DNA from: Novosphingobium sp. G106
GTDB taxonomy: Bacteria > Pseudomonadota > Alphaproteobacteria > Sphingomonadales > Sphingomonadaceae
DNA length: 64,000 nt
Assembly (NCBI RefSeq): GCF_019075875.1
Contig: NZ_JAHOOZ010000003.1
Location: 62,001 to 126,000 of the forward strand
Direction of reading: 5' to 3'
Shown here piece by piece: positions 50,095 to 58,092 of this stretch. The translations under genes were made by a program, and so were the position numbers. Position 1 is the stretch's first letter. The number at the start of each line of letters is the position of its first letter. A model generated the notes under the pieces. That model was given only the letters and a program-made list of their open reading frames with translations. It did no database searches and was not told the origin of the DNA.

Positions 50095-51610
50095 TCATAG
50101 CCGCGACTGCATCCGCTGAAACAGCCTGCGAGTACAGAAAACTTGACCGTAACGGCAACCAAGTTGCCGCAGCATGCGTTCTTGTTCTCGATGCTCAATA
50201 CCTTCTGCAATGACATCTATGTCGAGGCTGAGACCAAGTCCAATGACCGCGGCTATGATTGCAGCGTCGTCCAAGTCGGATTCCATACCCCGCACGAAGC
50301 TTTGGTCGAGTTTTATCACATCAACGGGAAACTGCTTTAGATGAACGGGAAACTGCTTTAGATGCCTTAGCGAGGCATAGCCAGTTCCAAAATCACCAAG
50401 CGCTATGCTCACGCCAGCAGCGCTGAGAAGCTTGAGCGCGCGCTCAACGTAGTCCGATCACGGCCAAGGAACACCGTCTCGGTAACCTCGAGCTGTAAAA
50501 GACGTGGGGATATGCCCGCACGGTGGAGCCGTTCCAGCAACGTCTCGCCAAAATCATCTTTGCGAAACTCAGCCGCGGCCGCATGATGGCAACATGGCCA
50601 AAATCGAGCCCGCGATCCAGCCAAACGCGCATGTCGGCGACGACCTGCTTTATCATCTCGTCGCTGATTGCGGTCGCTACCTCGAGATCGTTGAAACCCG
50701 CGGCAATTTTGCCCGGAAGCTGAATTCCCCACCAAGGTGCCGCCAGCGGAGCAAGGCCTCGAAACCGTAAATCCGCTGGTTCGCCAGCGCTACCTTTGGC
50801 TGATAGAAAGGGGTGATACCGTCTTCGCGTATCGCCGACCTGGCTAAAGAGAGCAGCGTCTGGTGTTGATGCATCTCCGTCCTGTGGCGCGATTGAAATA
50901 GCATCGAGCCGCCCCGGCGGTCGGCTTTTGCAGCATATAGCGCAATATCCGCACTTTTGAGGACAGCATCCGGTGTGCTTCCATGCCCCGGGAAAAGCGC
51001 GGCGCCGATCGTAACTCCATAATCAAGAATACGGTCCTTGAAGATCAGCGGCGCCCGCAGATGCGCCAGAATATCTTCGGACATCGTGCTCAGCATTTCA
51101 GCGTGTGATACTTCGAGTACGAGTACGGCAAATTCATCGCCGCCGAGGCGGGCCACGCCCGCGCTCCCGGGCGCCGCTTCGCTGAGCCTTGAGGCCACGG
51201 ATTGCAAAAGCGCGTCGCCGGCATCGTGGCCGAGGCTGTCGTTGACCTGCTTGAAATCATCGAGGTCCAAAACCATCAAACCCAGCGGTATATGAGCTAG
51301 ATTGGCATGCGAAAAAGCTCGGTTCAATCCGTCATGGAAGCATGCGCGGTTGGCCAGGCCGGTCAATGGGTCTCGAGTAGCAGCCAAAAGAAGCAGTTCA
51401 TCCGATCGTCTGCGTTCGGTCACGTCGCGAGCGATCGCGACGAGCATGGTCGGCGCACCTTTGTCACCCTGGACGGGTGACACCACGACATCCCACTATT
51501 TGAGGGCACCGTTGACGGTTTGACATGCTTCGGCCAAACGCCCAACGTCGCCGCCCCGCGCGCACTTGATCGGGCCACCGAGTGGACCGTATTGCTTGTT
51601 AGTGATGGGG
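50095..51610 (-). pseudogene. Dead PAS-GGDEF-EAL cyclic-di-GMP turnover gene
   Basis: PAS end: GGDVGRLAEACQTVNGALK, in-frame TAG (about 51500), WDVVVSPVQGDKGAPTMLVA. The GGDEF domain is intact (TRDPLTGLANRACFHDGLNR, DLDDFKQVNDSLGHDAGDAL, RLGGDEFAVLV). The EAL domain starts FYQPKVALANQRIYGFEALL and then breaks: further parts occur in other frames, EVTETVFLGRD, ALGDFGTGYASLRHLKQFPV, DVIKLDQSFVRGMESD, IAEGIEHREQERMLRQLGC. At least one nonsense codon and three frameshifts. Bases 50323-50364 carry a perfect 21-bp tandem duplication. Confidence 0.85.
50323..50364. repeat. Perfect 21-bp tandem duplication inside the EAL pseudogene
   Basis: AACGGGAAACTGCTTTAGATG occurs at 50323-50343 and again at 50344-50364. 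It repeats seven codons (HLKQFPV) in frame, a slippage-type change in a gene no longer under selection. Confidence 0.95.
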
Positions 51611-51994
51611 TCGCTTCATTCACGTCCCCGGGACCGGTAAGACCGAGGTGACTGCCGCCGTCACTCGCTCCAGGAGGTTTCGTAACGGGACAGTCACGGA
51701 GCAACGACGGCAGTCGAATGTATAGCGCGCGCAAAGGTGCTTTGTTTCACGGTGAACCCCGCGGAGGTTCGTCGTACCCTGAACCCGTGTCGTGCGACGA
51801 AACCCTTTAGGAGTTAGGGCGTTCGCTGATGGTAGCAGGGCCGCGCCACAAGGGTATCGGTCCTCGGAAGCGCCTCGGGAGCCGGTCGCAAAGTCCCGCG
51901 GAGGTACTTTTCCGACGTCAGCTATACAAAATTGCGACGCCAGGCCGTTCTAGGATTCAACTAGCCGGGTCGCTCACGGCAGTAATTAACCTTA
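51611..51994. other. Unassigned stretch between the EAL pseudogene and IS5 element
   Basis: About 380 bases. No frame gives a recognisable product on either strand; probably degenerate coding DNA. Confidence 0.4.
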
Positions 51995-52008
51995 GGTTGT
52001 GTGGACAC

Positions 52009-52455
52009 TTATCTGAGCCATAGGACGATTGCGGCGAGGGTGACGACGGCGCGATAGTTTCGAGCGGTTTTCTCGAAGCGAGTGGCGACCCGACGGAACT
52101 GCTTGAGCTTGCTGAAGCAGCATTCGACGAGATGGCGTTGCGCGTAGAGATGCTTGTCGAGCGGATGCTTGCGGGCGCGCGACGGGTTACTGGGTATGAC
52201 AGCGACAGCGCCCTTTGCCGCGATGGCCTGACGGAAGTGGTCGGCATCGTAGGCGGTATCGGCCATGACGACCTTGGCGGGGAGCCCTCCGATCAGCGGT
52301 GCGGCTTGCGGCACATCGCCGCGATGACCGGCGGTAAGAGCAAACCGTACTGGGCAGCCCAGACCGCGAACCGCAAGGTGGATCTTGGTGCTCAAGCCGC
52401 CGCGGGAACGGCCCATGGCTTGATCTTCAGACCCCCTTTTTGGCCCCCGCTGCAT
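52009..52455 (-). CDS. IS5-family transposase, second frame
   Basis: 148 residues. SRGGLSTKIHLAVRGLGCPV, RFALTAGHRGDVPQAAPLIG, VVMADTAYDADHFRQAIAAK and the DDE Glu region HLVECCFSKLKQFRRVATRF. Joined to the first frame by -1 frameshifting at a run AAAAAGGGGG near 52436. Confidence 0.87.
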   Translation of the reverse strand: MQRGPKRGSEDQAMGRSRGGLSTKIHLAVRGLGCPVRFALTAGHRGDVPQAAPLIGGLPAKVVMADTAYDADHFRQAIAAKGAVAVIPSNPSRARKHPLDKHLYAQRHLVECCFSKLKQFRRVATRFEKTARNYRAVVTLAAIVLWLR

Positions 52456-52762
52456 GTTGGTGAGCGCGAACCACGGTGGAATCTACGATCAGATACTCGA
52501 AGTCCGGATCATCGGACATCGCCTCGAATATCCGCCACCAGACACCCTTCGCGCTCCATCGGCTGAAGCGCCGGAACACGCTGTTCCAGTCTCCGAACAC
52601 CTCAGGAAGGTCGCGCCAGGGCGAACCCGTCCGCACGATCCAGAGAACTGCCTCGACGAACATGCGGTTGTCCCGGCCGGTCGAGCCCTTCTGATCAGGG
52701 CGTCCGATGATCAAAGGAGCCATCCGCTCCCACGCCGCATCGCTCAACACCAATCGGTCCAT
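52427..52762 (-). CDS. IS5-family transposase, first frame
   Basis: About 111 residues from ATG 52762: LVLSDAAWERMAPLIIGRPD, MFVEAVLWIVRTGSPWRDLP, WNSVFRRFSRWSAKGVWWRI, then DFEYLIVDSTVVRAHQHAAG with the first catalytic Asp. Ends AKKGV at the slippery run. Confidence 0.87.
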   Translation of the reverse strand: MDRLVLSDAAWERMAPLIIGRPDQKGSTGRDNRMFVEAVLWIVRTGSPWRDLPEVFGDWNSVFRRFSRWSAKGVWWRIFEAMSDDPDFEYLIVDSTVVRAHQHAAGAKKGV

Positions 52763-52840
52763 CACACCCAAAGCCGCCTCCAAAAGACAGCCTTGAATCA
52801 GACTTTGCCAAAAATGGGAATCCTAAGAGTCCACACAACC

Positions 52841-53238
52841 TAGAGGTCGTTGGCCCCCGCCTGCGGCCTCTTTGGTTCATTGCAGATTCGCAACGATGCC
52901 CGACAGGTGGCTCGTGTTAAGCCGTGCCCGCTGGTGCGGGAACACCGGCAAAAAAACACACAGGATCCCTCTACTAGGGCCTCGCTTCGGCGGGGGTGCT
53001 TTTTCGCTCCGGGATACTTCGGAGGGTGCTGGGCCTCTCTGGGTGTCGGACCCGCTCTCAAGCGCCTCCCCCTCATACCTTTTGCCGCCCGACAAAACTC
53101 CCTACGCACCTTGGGCCCTCGCTTCGGCGGGCGTTTCTTTATATCCCAGATACTTAGCGCGTCCGCGGCGTTAGGTCGGTGTGCCGCTTTCTCCTTGGAC
53201 TCGGGCACTGATCAACAGACCGAGGGATTGAACAGTCC
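52841..53238 (+). other. Unexplained stretch with two related hairpin repeats
   Basis: No gene I can support. Two imperfect direct repeats of about 48 bases, near 52977-53024 and 53116-53162, share GGGCC(C)TCGCTTCGGCGGG, a T-rich run and then GGATACTT / AGATACTT. Each TCGC-TTCG-GCGG hairpin followed by T residues looks like a factor-independent terminator on the plus strand. They may end short transcripts or be part of a structured RNA. Confidence 0.45.
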
Positions 53239-53323
53239 TGTCCGCCGTCAGCGCCAATGGCACAGATTTGAGGTTGTGATTTAAGGAGGATCTGGGCTTC
53301 GTCGCAGTGACGAAGGAACGAAG

Positions 53324-53683
53324 ATGAAGCCCAGATCCTCCAATGAAAAATTGCCGGCGAAGGCCCCTGCGGAGCAGGTGGTGAAGGACATCCGGCGGCA
53401 GACCCGTCGCCACTTCTCGGCCGAAGACAAGATCCGCATCGTACTGGAAGGCCTGCGCGGCGAGGACAGCATCGCCGAGCTGTGCCGCAAGGAAGGGATC
53501 GCCCAGAGCCTGTACTACACCGGGCCGAAGGAGTTCATGGAAGCGGGCAAGCGCCGCCTGGCGGGGGATACCGCCCGGGTCGCGACCATCGGCGAGGTGC
53601 AGGATCTGCGCCGCGAAGCCCGCGCGCTGAAGGAATGCGTGGCCGATCTGACGCTGGAAAACCAGTTGCTCAAAAAAGCATGA
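53324..53683 (+). CDS. IS3-family OrfA
   Basis: 119 residues: RRHFSAEDKIRIVLEGLRGE, DSIAELCRKEGIAQSLYY, then a coiled coil EVQDLRREARALKECVADLT, LENQLLKKA. The end lies on an A6 run (about 53672-53678), the site of -1 frameshifting into orfB. Confidence 0.88.
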   Translation: MKPRSSNEKLPAKAPAEQVVKDIRRQTRRHFSAEDKIRIVLEGLRGEDSIAELCRKEGIAQSLYYTGPKEFMEAGKRRLAGDTARVATIGEVQDLRREARALKECVADLTLENQLLKKA

Positions 53684-53705
53684 TCGCGGATGGGGGCGAC
53701 GACGA

Positions 53706-54665
53706 ATGAGGTATCCCGCATGCGAGAAGCTTGAGATCATCAGGATCGTCGAACAGTCGCACCTGCCCGCCAAGCGCACGCTGGACCAACTCGGCATCGC
53801 CCGCCGGACGTTCTATCGCTGGTATGACCGTTACCTTGAAGGCGGGCCGGAGGCGTTGGAAGATCGGCCTTCGGCGCCGAGCCGGGTGTGGAACCGCATC
53901 CCGGCGGGCATCCACGACCAGATTATCGAGCTGGCGCTGGAACAGTCCGAGCTGAGCCCCCGCGAGCTGGCCGTGCGCTTCACCGACGAGCAGCGCTACT
54001 TCGTGTCGGAATCTACGGTGTACCGGCTGCTCAAGGCCCACGACCTGATCACCAGCCCGGCCTACGTCGTGATCAAGGCGGCCGACCAGTTCCACACCAG
54101 GACCACGCGGCCGAACGAGATGTGGCAGACTGACTTCACCTACTTTAAGATCATCGGGTGGGGTTGGATGTACCTGTCGACCGTGCTCGACGACTTCTCG
54201 CGCTACATCATCGCCTGGAAGCTGTGCACCAACATGCGAGCCGAGGACGTCACCGACACGCTGGACCTCGCCCTCAAGGCCTCGGGCTGCGATCACGCCA
54301 CGGTGCTGCACAAGCCCAGGCTGCTCAGCGATAACGGCCCCAGCTACATCGCCGGCCAACTGGCTGAATACATCGAGGCCCGGAAGATGAGCCATGTGCG
54401 CGGCGCACCGTGTCATCCCCAGACCCAGGGCAAGATCGAGCGCTGGCACCAGACCCTGAAGAACCGCATCCTGCTGGAGAACTACTTCCTGCCCGGCGAC
54501 CTCGAGGCCCAGATCGAGGCCTTCGTCGAGCACTACAACCACCAGCGTTACCACGAGAGCCTGAACAACGTGACGCCCGCCGATGCCTACTGCGGCAGGG
54601 CGCCGGCCATCATCCAACAGCGCGAAAGGATCAAGCGACAGACCATCGAACATCGGCGCTTGTAG
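53706..54665 (+). CDS. IS3-family OrfB (DDE integrase)
   Basis: 319 residues. HTH segment KRTLDQLGIARRTFYRWYDR, then rve core: NEMWQTDFTYFKIIGWGWMY, RLLSDNGPSYIAGQLAEYIE, HPQTQGKIERWHQTLKNRIL with the D, D and E of the catalytic triad. No breaks, so the element may be active. Confidence 0.92.
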   Translation: MRYPACEKLEIIRIVEQSHLPAKRTLDQLGIARRTFYRWYDRYLEGGPEALEDRPSAPSRVWNRIPAGIHDQIIELALEQSELSPRELAVRFTDEQRYFVSESTVYRLLKAHDLITSPAYVVIKAADQFHTRTTRPNEMWQTDFTYFKIIGWGWMYLSTVLDDFSRYIIAWKLCTNMRAEDVTDTLDLALKASGCDHATVLHKPRLLSDNGPSYIAGQLAEYIEARKMSHVRGAPCHPQTQGKIERWHQTLKNRILLENYFLPGDLEAQIEAFVEHYNHQRYHESLNNVTPADAYCGRAPAIIQQRERIKRQTIEHRRL

Positions 54666-54760
54666 CACCGCAAGCTCGCCGCCTAACATCAATCCCCAGA
54701 CGAGGCCCGCACTCCGCTAATCTACGCCGCGATCTGCGCCAAATGTTCTGACGACGGACA

Positions 54761-55006
54761 GCCGGCTCTGCGTAGGTCGCTCAACGATCTACAAAAAGCT
54801 GGAGAGGAGCGAGGATCTGCACCAACGTGCCATCGCCCCAGCGCAAGGAGACTCTCTCCACTCAAAACTCGCTGAGGTCTAAAGCTCAGCGCTGGCGCCG
54901 GCAATCGAGTTTTCCTCAATCAGACATCAGTTATTCGCACTTGCAGCATATTTCGCTGAAGCTCACAACCGAGACGCCTTACAGGCATCCTCTCCCAAAA
55001 CTGTCA
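54761..55006 (+). other. Possible HTH gene fragment to the right of the IS3 element
   Basis: A plus-strand frame out of the IS reads SRLCVGRSTIYKKLERSEDL, HQRAIAPAQGDSLHSKLAEV and stops at about 54882. The GRSTIYKKL part recalls an excisionase/AlpA-type recognition helix, so an interrupted small DNA-binding protein is possible. The terminator at 55007 would be its natural end. Weak evidence. Confidence 0.3.
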
Positions 55007-55038
55007 GGGCCTGATCGGCAACGATCGGGCCCCTTTTT
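55007..55038 (+). terminator. Strong rho-independent terminator
   Basis: Arms GGGCCTGATCG (55007-55017) and CGATCGGGCCC (55022-55032) pair over 11 bp with one G-U, close on a GCAA tetraloop, and are followed by C and five T (55034-55038). It ends a plus-strand transcript whose gene has been lost or truncated by the IS3 element. Confidence 0.85.
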
Positions 55039-55221
55039 CCAGCCCCTCCAAAGTTATAGGGCTCTCATCCGTGGGTGTAGTACCTTGGCAACAGTCGGGT
55101 TCAGCCTTTGTGCGAGGAGTCCGTCTAGGGCCGGGTGAGCGAGGAGAGGATGCCAGAGCATGCCCGGCCCGCTAGTAGATAAAAGTACCCATTCCATCGC
55201 TTCTAGCGAAAGGAGGGACAC
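55039..55221. other. Intergenic region upstream of the 55222 gene
   Basis: About 180 bases with no supported gene; ends with the strong ribosome-binding site AAAGGAGGG of the next gene. No EcfG-type promoter seen here. Confidence 0.4.
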
Positions 55222-55491
55222 ATGGGAGAGCGCTTTATGCGCGAACGCGAAGCGCCGGCCTCGTTTGTCCAGATCACAGAATCGGTAGCCGACATCGACG
55301 AACTGCCCGAGCATTGGTTTATGGCAGGGGCCCGACGCTGCGATCTACATGGACACAGTTGGATCAAACTGACGACCATCACCGACGAGCGGGTGGCGAT
55401 GGCAGGGGTAAAGCATCGTCGTATCCACCACGTCCAAGCCAGCCCCTACTCGCAGTCGGGATGTCACGATCGTCGGCACGGCCGCCAGTAG
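55222..55491 (+). CDS. Small protein of unknown function
   Basis: 89 residues with AAAGGAGGG six bases before ATG 55222. MGERFMREREAPASFVQITE, ...PEHWFMAGARRCDLHGHSWI, ending in a His/Arg-rich tail (HDRRHGRQ). No family recognised; support is the strong translation start and a coding-like body. Confidence 0.5.
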   Translation: MGERFMREREAPASFVQITESVADIDELPEHWFMAGARRCDLHGHSWIKLTTITDERVAMAGVKHRRIHHVQASPYSQSGCHDRRHGRQ

Positions 55492-55616
55492 CCGCACCAG
55501 AAAGACTTTTTGGCGATCGAAAATTAATGCGATGCTTGCAGGCTTCGGGCTTGGCACGCCGCTTATCCCCTGCAGAGTTGATTGAATATGCGCGCTAATC
55601 AAAACCTGTCCGTGCG

Positions 55617-55829
55617 ATGATCGACGCAACCCTTCTGACCAATGAGCAGCTCCTAGCTTTTGACCAGGACATGTTAGGACTCGCCAAGGAAGGCGTGGAG
55701 AACATGACGCAGCTTTCGATCGAAACCTGGGCTGAGGTTTTGCGTGAACTCGTCATCCGCGGCCTCGTCGAACTTCGAAGCGGGTCCTATGATGACCTGG
55801 GAAGCGCCGATATCAGACGGCTAAAATGA
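55617..55829 (+). CDS. Small acidic protein of unknown function
   Basis: 70 residues: MIDATLLTNEQLLAFDQDML, then helical NMTQLSIETWAEVLRELVIR. No convincing ribosome-binding site, but composition and neighbours favour a real gene. Unknown family. Confidence 0.45.
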   Translation: MIDATLLTNEQLLAFDQDMLGLAKEGVENMTQLSIETWAEVLRELVIRGLVELRSGSYDDLGSADIRRLK

Positions 55830-55891
55830 ATCCCCTCTGACAGAAAAACCTTTGCCGACGCGCGGGCATCTCGACGCACCCTCAGTCCCGG

Positions 55892-55916
55892 GGAACCGCG
55901 CGACTGGGCGGGTGTT
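55892..55916 (+). promoter_or_regulatory. Candidate EcfG (general stress) promoter
   Basis: GGAAC at 55892-55896 and GTT at 55914-55916 with 17 bases between, 21 bases before the ATG at 55937. Transcription would begin just before the AAGGAG ribosome-binding site. Confidence 0.6.
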
Positions 55917-55936
55917 GAGGTCGTAAGGAGATGACC

Positions 55937-56119
55937 ATGGTCAGCGACACAACCAAACCGGGACGCGATCGTCAGTTCGTGGCGGGAGGAGAGGGGCACG
56001 AGCTTCGTCATTTCACCGAGAAGCTCGGGCTCTTGGTCACGCAGGCCCAAGAGCTTATCGACCGCGTTGGCAACAGCCGCGAGGCGCGCAACGCCGCCGC
56101 GCAGCTTCTGAAAGGGTGA
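55937..56119 (+). CDS. Small protein, candidate general-stress gene
   Basis: 60 residues from ATG 55937: AAGGAG lies six bases upstream of it but touches the in-frame ATG at 55931, so 55937 is preferred. Sequence VSDTTKPGRDRQFVAGGEGH, ELRHFTEKLGLLVTQAQELI, DRVGNSREARNAAAQLLKG is mostly helical. Unknown family. The next gene starts three bases after its stop. Confidence 0.6.
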   Translation: MVSDTTKPGRDRQFVAGGEGHELRHFTEKLGLLVTQAQELIDRVGNSREARNAAAQLLKG

Positions 56120-56122
56120 TTC

Positions 56123-56338
56123 ATGCCGGTGTCCCAACTCAGCGCCATCGAGCGGATTTCGCGAGTAATCGCGGCCCAACGTCTCAGCATAAACGCCGAC
56201 GGATATAATCCCTCGGTTTCCCTCGAAGTCGATGACGAATGGCGCAACTATCGTGATGATGCGGTTGCCGTGCTCAAGCACCCAATTGCTAGCGGAGCAC
56301 CGTGCTCCCGCGGAGATCCTCGGCGTCGATCCGTCTGA
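56123..56338 (+). CDS. Small protein of unknown function
   Basis: 71 residues: MPVSQLSAIERISRVIAAQR, LSINADGYNPSVSLEVDDEW, RNYRDDAVAVLKHPIASG. The last 15 residues (APCSRGDPRRRSV) look less natural and a +1 frame stays open to 56492, so a frameshift near 56285 is possible. Same operon as the 55937 gene. Confidence 0.5.
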   Translation: MPVSQLSAIERISRVIAAQRLSINADGYNPSVSLEVDDEWRNYRDDAVAVLKHPIASGAPCSRGDPRRRSV

Positions 56339-56495
56339 AGGACAGCTCAGCTTTGCCCGCTCTTCCTTTGTCGCAAATGCGCACTGCCCTCCCTCGCAAA
56401 CGCCCGCTGAAGAGAATTCAGCGATGAGTTGCGAAGGTCGGCGTAAGCCTATAGGGGATATCCAGTCGGTTCGCATAAGCGAGCCGAACTAGATC

Positions 56496-56706
56496 GCGCC
56501 GGTGTCCCGTAAGGGACTTAATAGGGAACGCGGTGCGGGTGGTCTTGCCACCTCAATCCGAGGCTGTCCCTGCAACTGTAAGCGGCGAGCGTGAGGCATA
56601 TCGCTTCCTCTGAGACGGGGAGGCAGCCACTGGGCCGGACCATCGTCCGTTGCCTGGGAAGGCCATGCAGCACGCTTTGACCCGCGAGCCAGGAGACCTG
56701 CCAGCG
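56496..56706 (+). promoter_or_regulatory. Cobalamin riboswitch
   Basis: Characteristic conserved blocks appear in order: AGGGAACGCGGTG (about 56523), GCTGTCCCTGCAACTGTAAG (56564-56583), GGCAGCCACTGG (about 56622), TGGGAAGGCC (about 56655) and the B12 box AGCCAGGAGACCTGCC (56688-56703). It senses adenosyl- or other cobalamins and represses the downstream cob operon when the vitamin is plentiful. A possible expression-platform hairpin is AAGCCCA (56856-56862) with TGGGCTT (56889-56895). Confidence 0.93.
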
Positions 56707-56734
56707 TCTGGTCGCTCTTGCCCTGGCCCAGGGG

Positions 56735-56968
56735 ATGGCCGAGGCACGGTGTACTCCGTCCGGGCGACGAACCTTTGCGGCTGGGCTGCATCGGTGCGTG
56801 ACGAGCGGCGCTTCTTGCACCCCCGCCGTTGCGCATCGGCCGACTGGACATCGGCAAGCCCATCCATCGTTGCTCGGTGTGAACGGAGTGGGCTTGAATT
56901 TGATATCGCAATGTTTGCCACCCGGCGCACGGAATCCGGCCGACCGCCTGCTGGAGGGACGTGCGTGA
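56735..56968 (+). CDS. Possible Cys-containing leader ORF before cobG
   Basis: 77 codons from ATG 56735 whose stop overlaps the cobG GTG (GTGA). Contains AARCTPSGRR-like and SGASCTPAVA segments and no known domain. The overlap suggests coupled translation, but the frame may simply be open by chance in GC-rich leader DNA between riboswitch and cobG. Confidence 0.2.
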   Translation: MAEARCTPSGRRTFAAGLHRCVTSGASCTPAVAHRPTGHRQAHPSLLGVNGVGLNLISQCLPPGARNPADRLLEGRA

Positions 56969-58092
56969 ACCATCGCATCCGCGGCTGGTGCCCGGACGCC
57001 TGGCGTCCGATGGCAGCGGGCGACGGCCTGCTCGTTCGCATAAAGCCGCGCCTCGGCCGCATGGGCCCAGATCAGGTCCGGGGCCTGTGCGATGCCTCCG
57101 CGCGTTTCGGCAACGGCCTGATCGACCTGACCAATCGCGCCAATCTGCAAATTCGGGGGGTGATCGACGACAAATGGCATGTCGTGGTCGACGCGCTGAT
57201 CGCACTCGACCTGGTCGATCCGGCCGCCGATCTCGAGACGCGGCGCAACATTCTCGTCGCGCCCGATTGGCAGGCTGCCGACCATAACGCGCGGTTGGCA
57301 GAGGCCTTGGCCTCACGCCTTTCCGCCCTGCCGACGCTGCCCTCGAAGGTCGGCTTCGCGATCGATGCCGGAAACGCCCCGATGCTGACAGACGCGCCGG
57401 CGGACTTCAGGATCGAGCGGAGCGGAGACGGCACCCTGCTGCTGCGCGCGGACGGGCGAGCGGGCGGCACACCGGTGGCGCCCGACACGGCCGTGGACGC
57501 ACTCATCGCGCTGGCGCACTGGTTCGTCGAGACCGGCGGATCCGAGACCGGACGGGTCGCGCGTCACGCCGCGCCGCTGCCGGCCTGGGCGCGGGCTGAT
57601 CTGCGTCCGGCCACTCCCCGCGCGCCGCCCCTTCCCGGCCCTCATCCGCTCGGTCACGTCTGGGGAGTGCCGTTCGGCAGTATGGAGGCGTCGGCGCTGC
57701 GCGACTTGGCCGAGCGGAGCGGTGCCTCTGCGCTGCGCCTCACGCCCTGGCGCAGGCTGCTGCTCGAAGAGGCTCGGCCGGTTCGTGTCGAGGGCTTCGT
57801 CGACGCGCCCGGCCATCCGGCGATGCGCGCCGCGGCCTGTCCCGGTGCGCCCGCATGTCCCCAGGCGACGGTGGAAACCCGCGCTCTTTCGCTGCGACTT
57901 GCTTCCCTGGTCACGGGCCGGCTGCATCTGTCGGGCTGCGCCAAGGGATGCGCGCATCCCGGCATGGCCGACGTCACCGTGACCGGACGCGGCGGCCGGT
58001 TCGACCTGGCCTTCGCCGCCCGCCCCGCAGATCCACCGACGCGCTCCGGGCTTACCGCCACCGAACTGCTCGCCGCTTTCGGAGCCGCTTGA
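56965..58092 (+). CDS. cobG: CobG, precorrin-3B synthase
   Basis: 375 residues from GTG 56965 (GGAGGG eight bases upstream). Two sulfite-reductase-like ferredoxin repeats (LLVRIKPRLGRMGPDQVRGL with LTNRANLQIRG) and the Fe-S/sirohaem Cys motifs ACPGAPACPQATVETRA and LHLSGCAKGCAHPGMAD. The enzyme uses O2 to form the ring-contracted lactone precorrin-3B in aerobic B12 synthesis, so the pathway here is the aerobic one. First gene after the riboswitch. Confidence 0.93.
   Translation: MNHRIRGWCPDAWRPMAAGDGLLVRIKPRLGRMGPDQVRGLCDASARFGNGLIDLTNRANLQIRGVIDDKWHVVVDALIALDLVDPAADLETRRNILVAPDWQAADHNARLAEALASRLSALPTLPSKVGFAIDAGNAPMLTDAPADFRIERSGDGTLLLRADGRAGGTPVAPDTAVDALIALAHWFVETGGSETGRVARHAAPLPAWARADLRPATPRAPPLPGPHPLGHVWGVPFGSMEASALRDLAERSGASALRLTPWRRLLLEEARPVRVEGFVDAPGHPAMRAAACPGAPACPQATVETRALSLRLASLVTGRLHLSGCAKGCAHPGMADVTVTGRGGRFDLAFAARPADPPTRSGLTATELLAAFGAA

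Larger units (their letters stand above)
51995..52840 (-). mobile_element. IS5-family (IS427 group) insertion sequence
   Basis: Ends GGTTGTGTGGAC (from 51995) and GTCCACACAACC (to 52840) are perfect 12-bp inverted repeats. The 846-bp size, two overlapping frames and a TA-rich flank (CTTA left, TAGA right) fit the IS427 group. Confidence 0.88.
53239..54760 (+). mobile_element. IS3-family insertion sequence
   Basis: Imperfect terminal inverted repeats: TGTCCGCCGTCAGCGCCAAT from 53239 and, read inward from 54760, TGTCCGTCGTCAGAACATTT. Both continue into GGC(A/G)CAGAT. 1522 bp with orfA and orfB intact. No matching target duplication seen. Confidence 0.88.

Noticed and set aside
52880..52960. 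Possible tRNA in the gene-free stretch
   Set aside because: No cloverleaf with T-loop GTTC and acceptor pairing can be drawn.
52850..53284. 144-codon plus-strand frame with a repeated RFGG motif
   Set aside because: The amino-acid repeat comes from the duplicated hairpin; composition is not protein-like elsewhere and no start signal is present.
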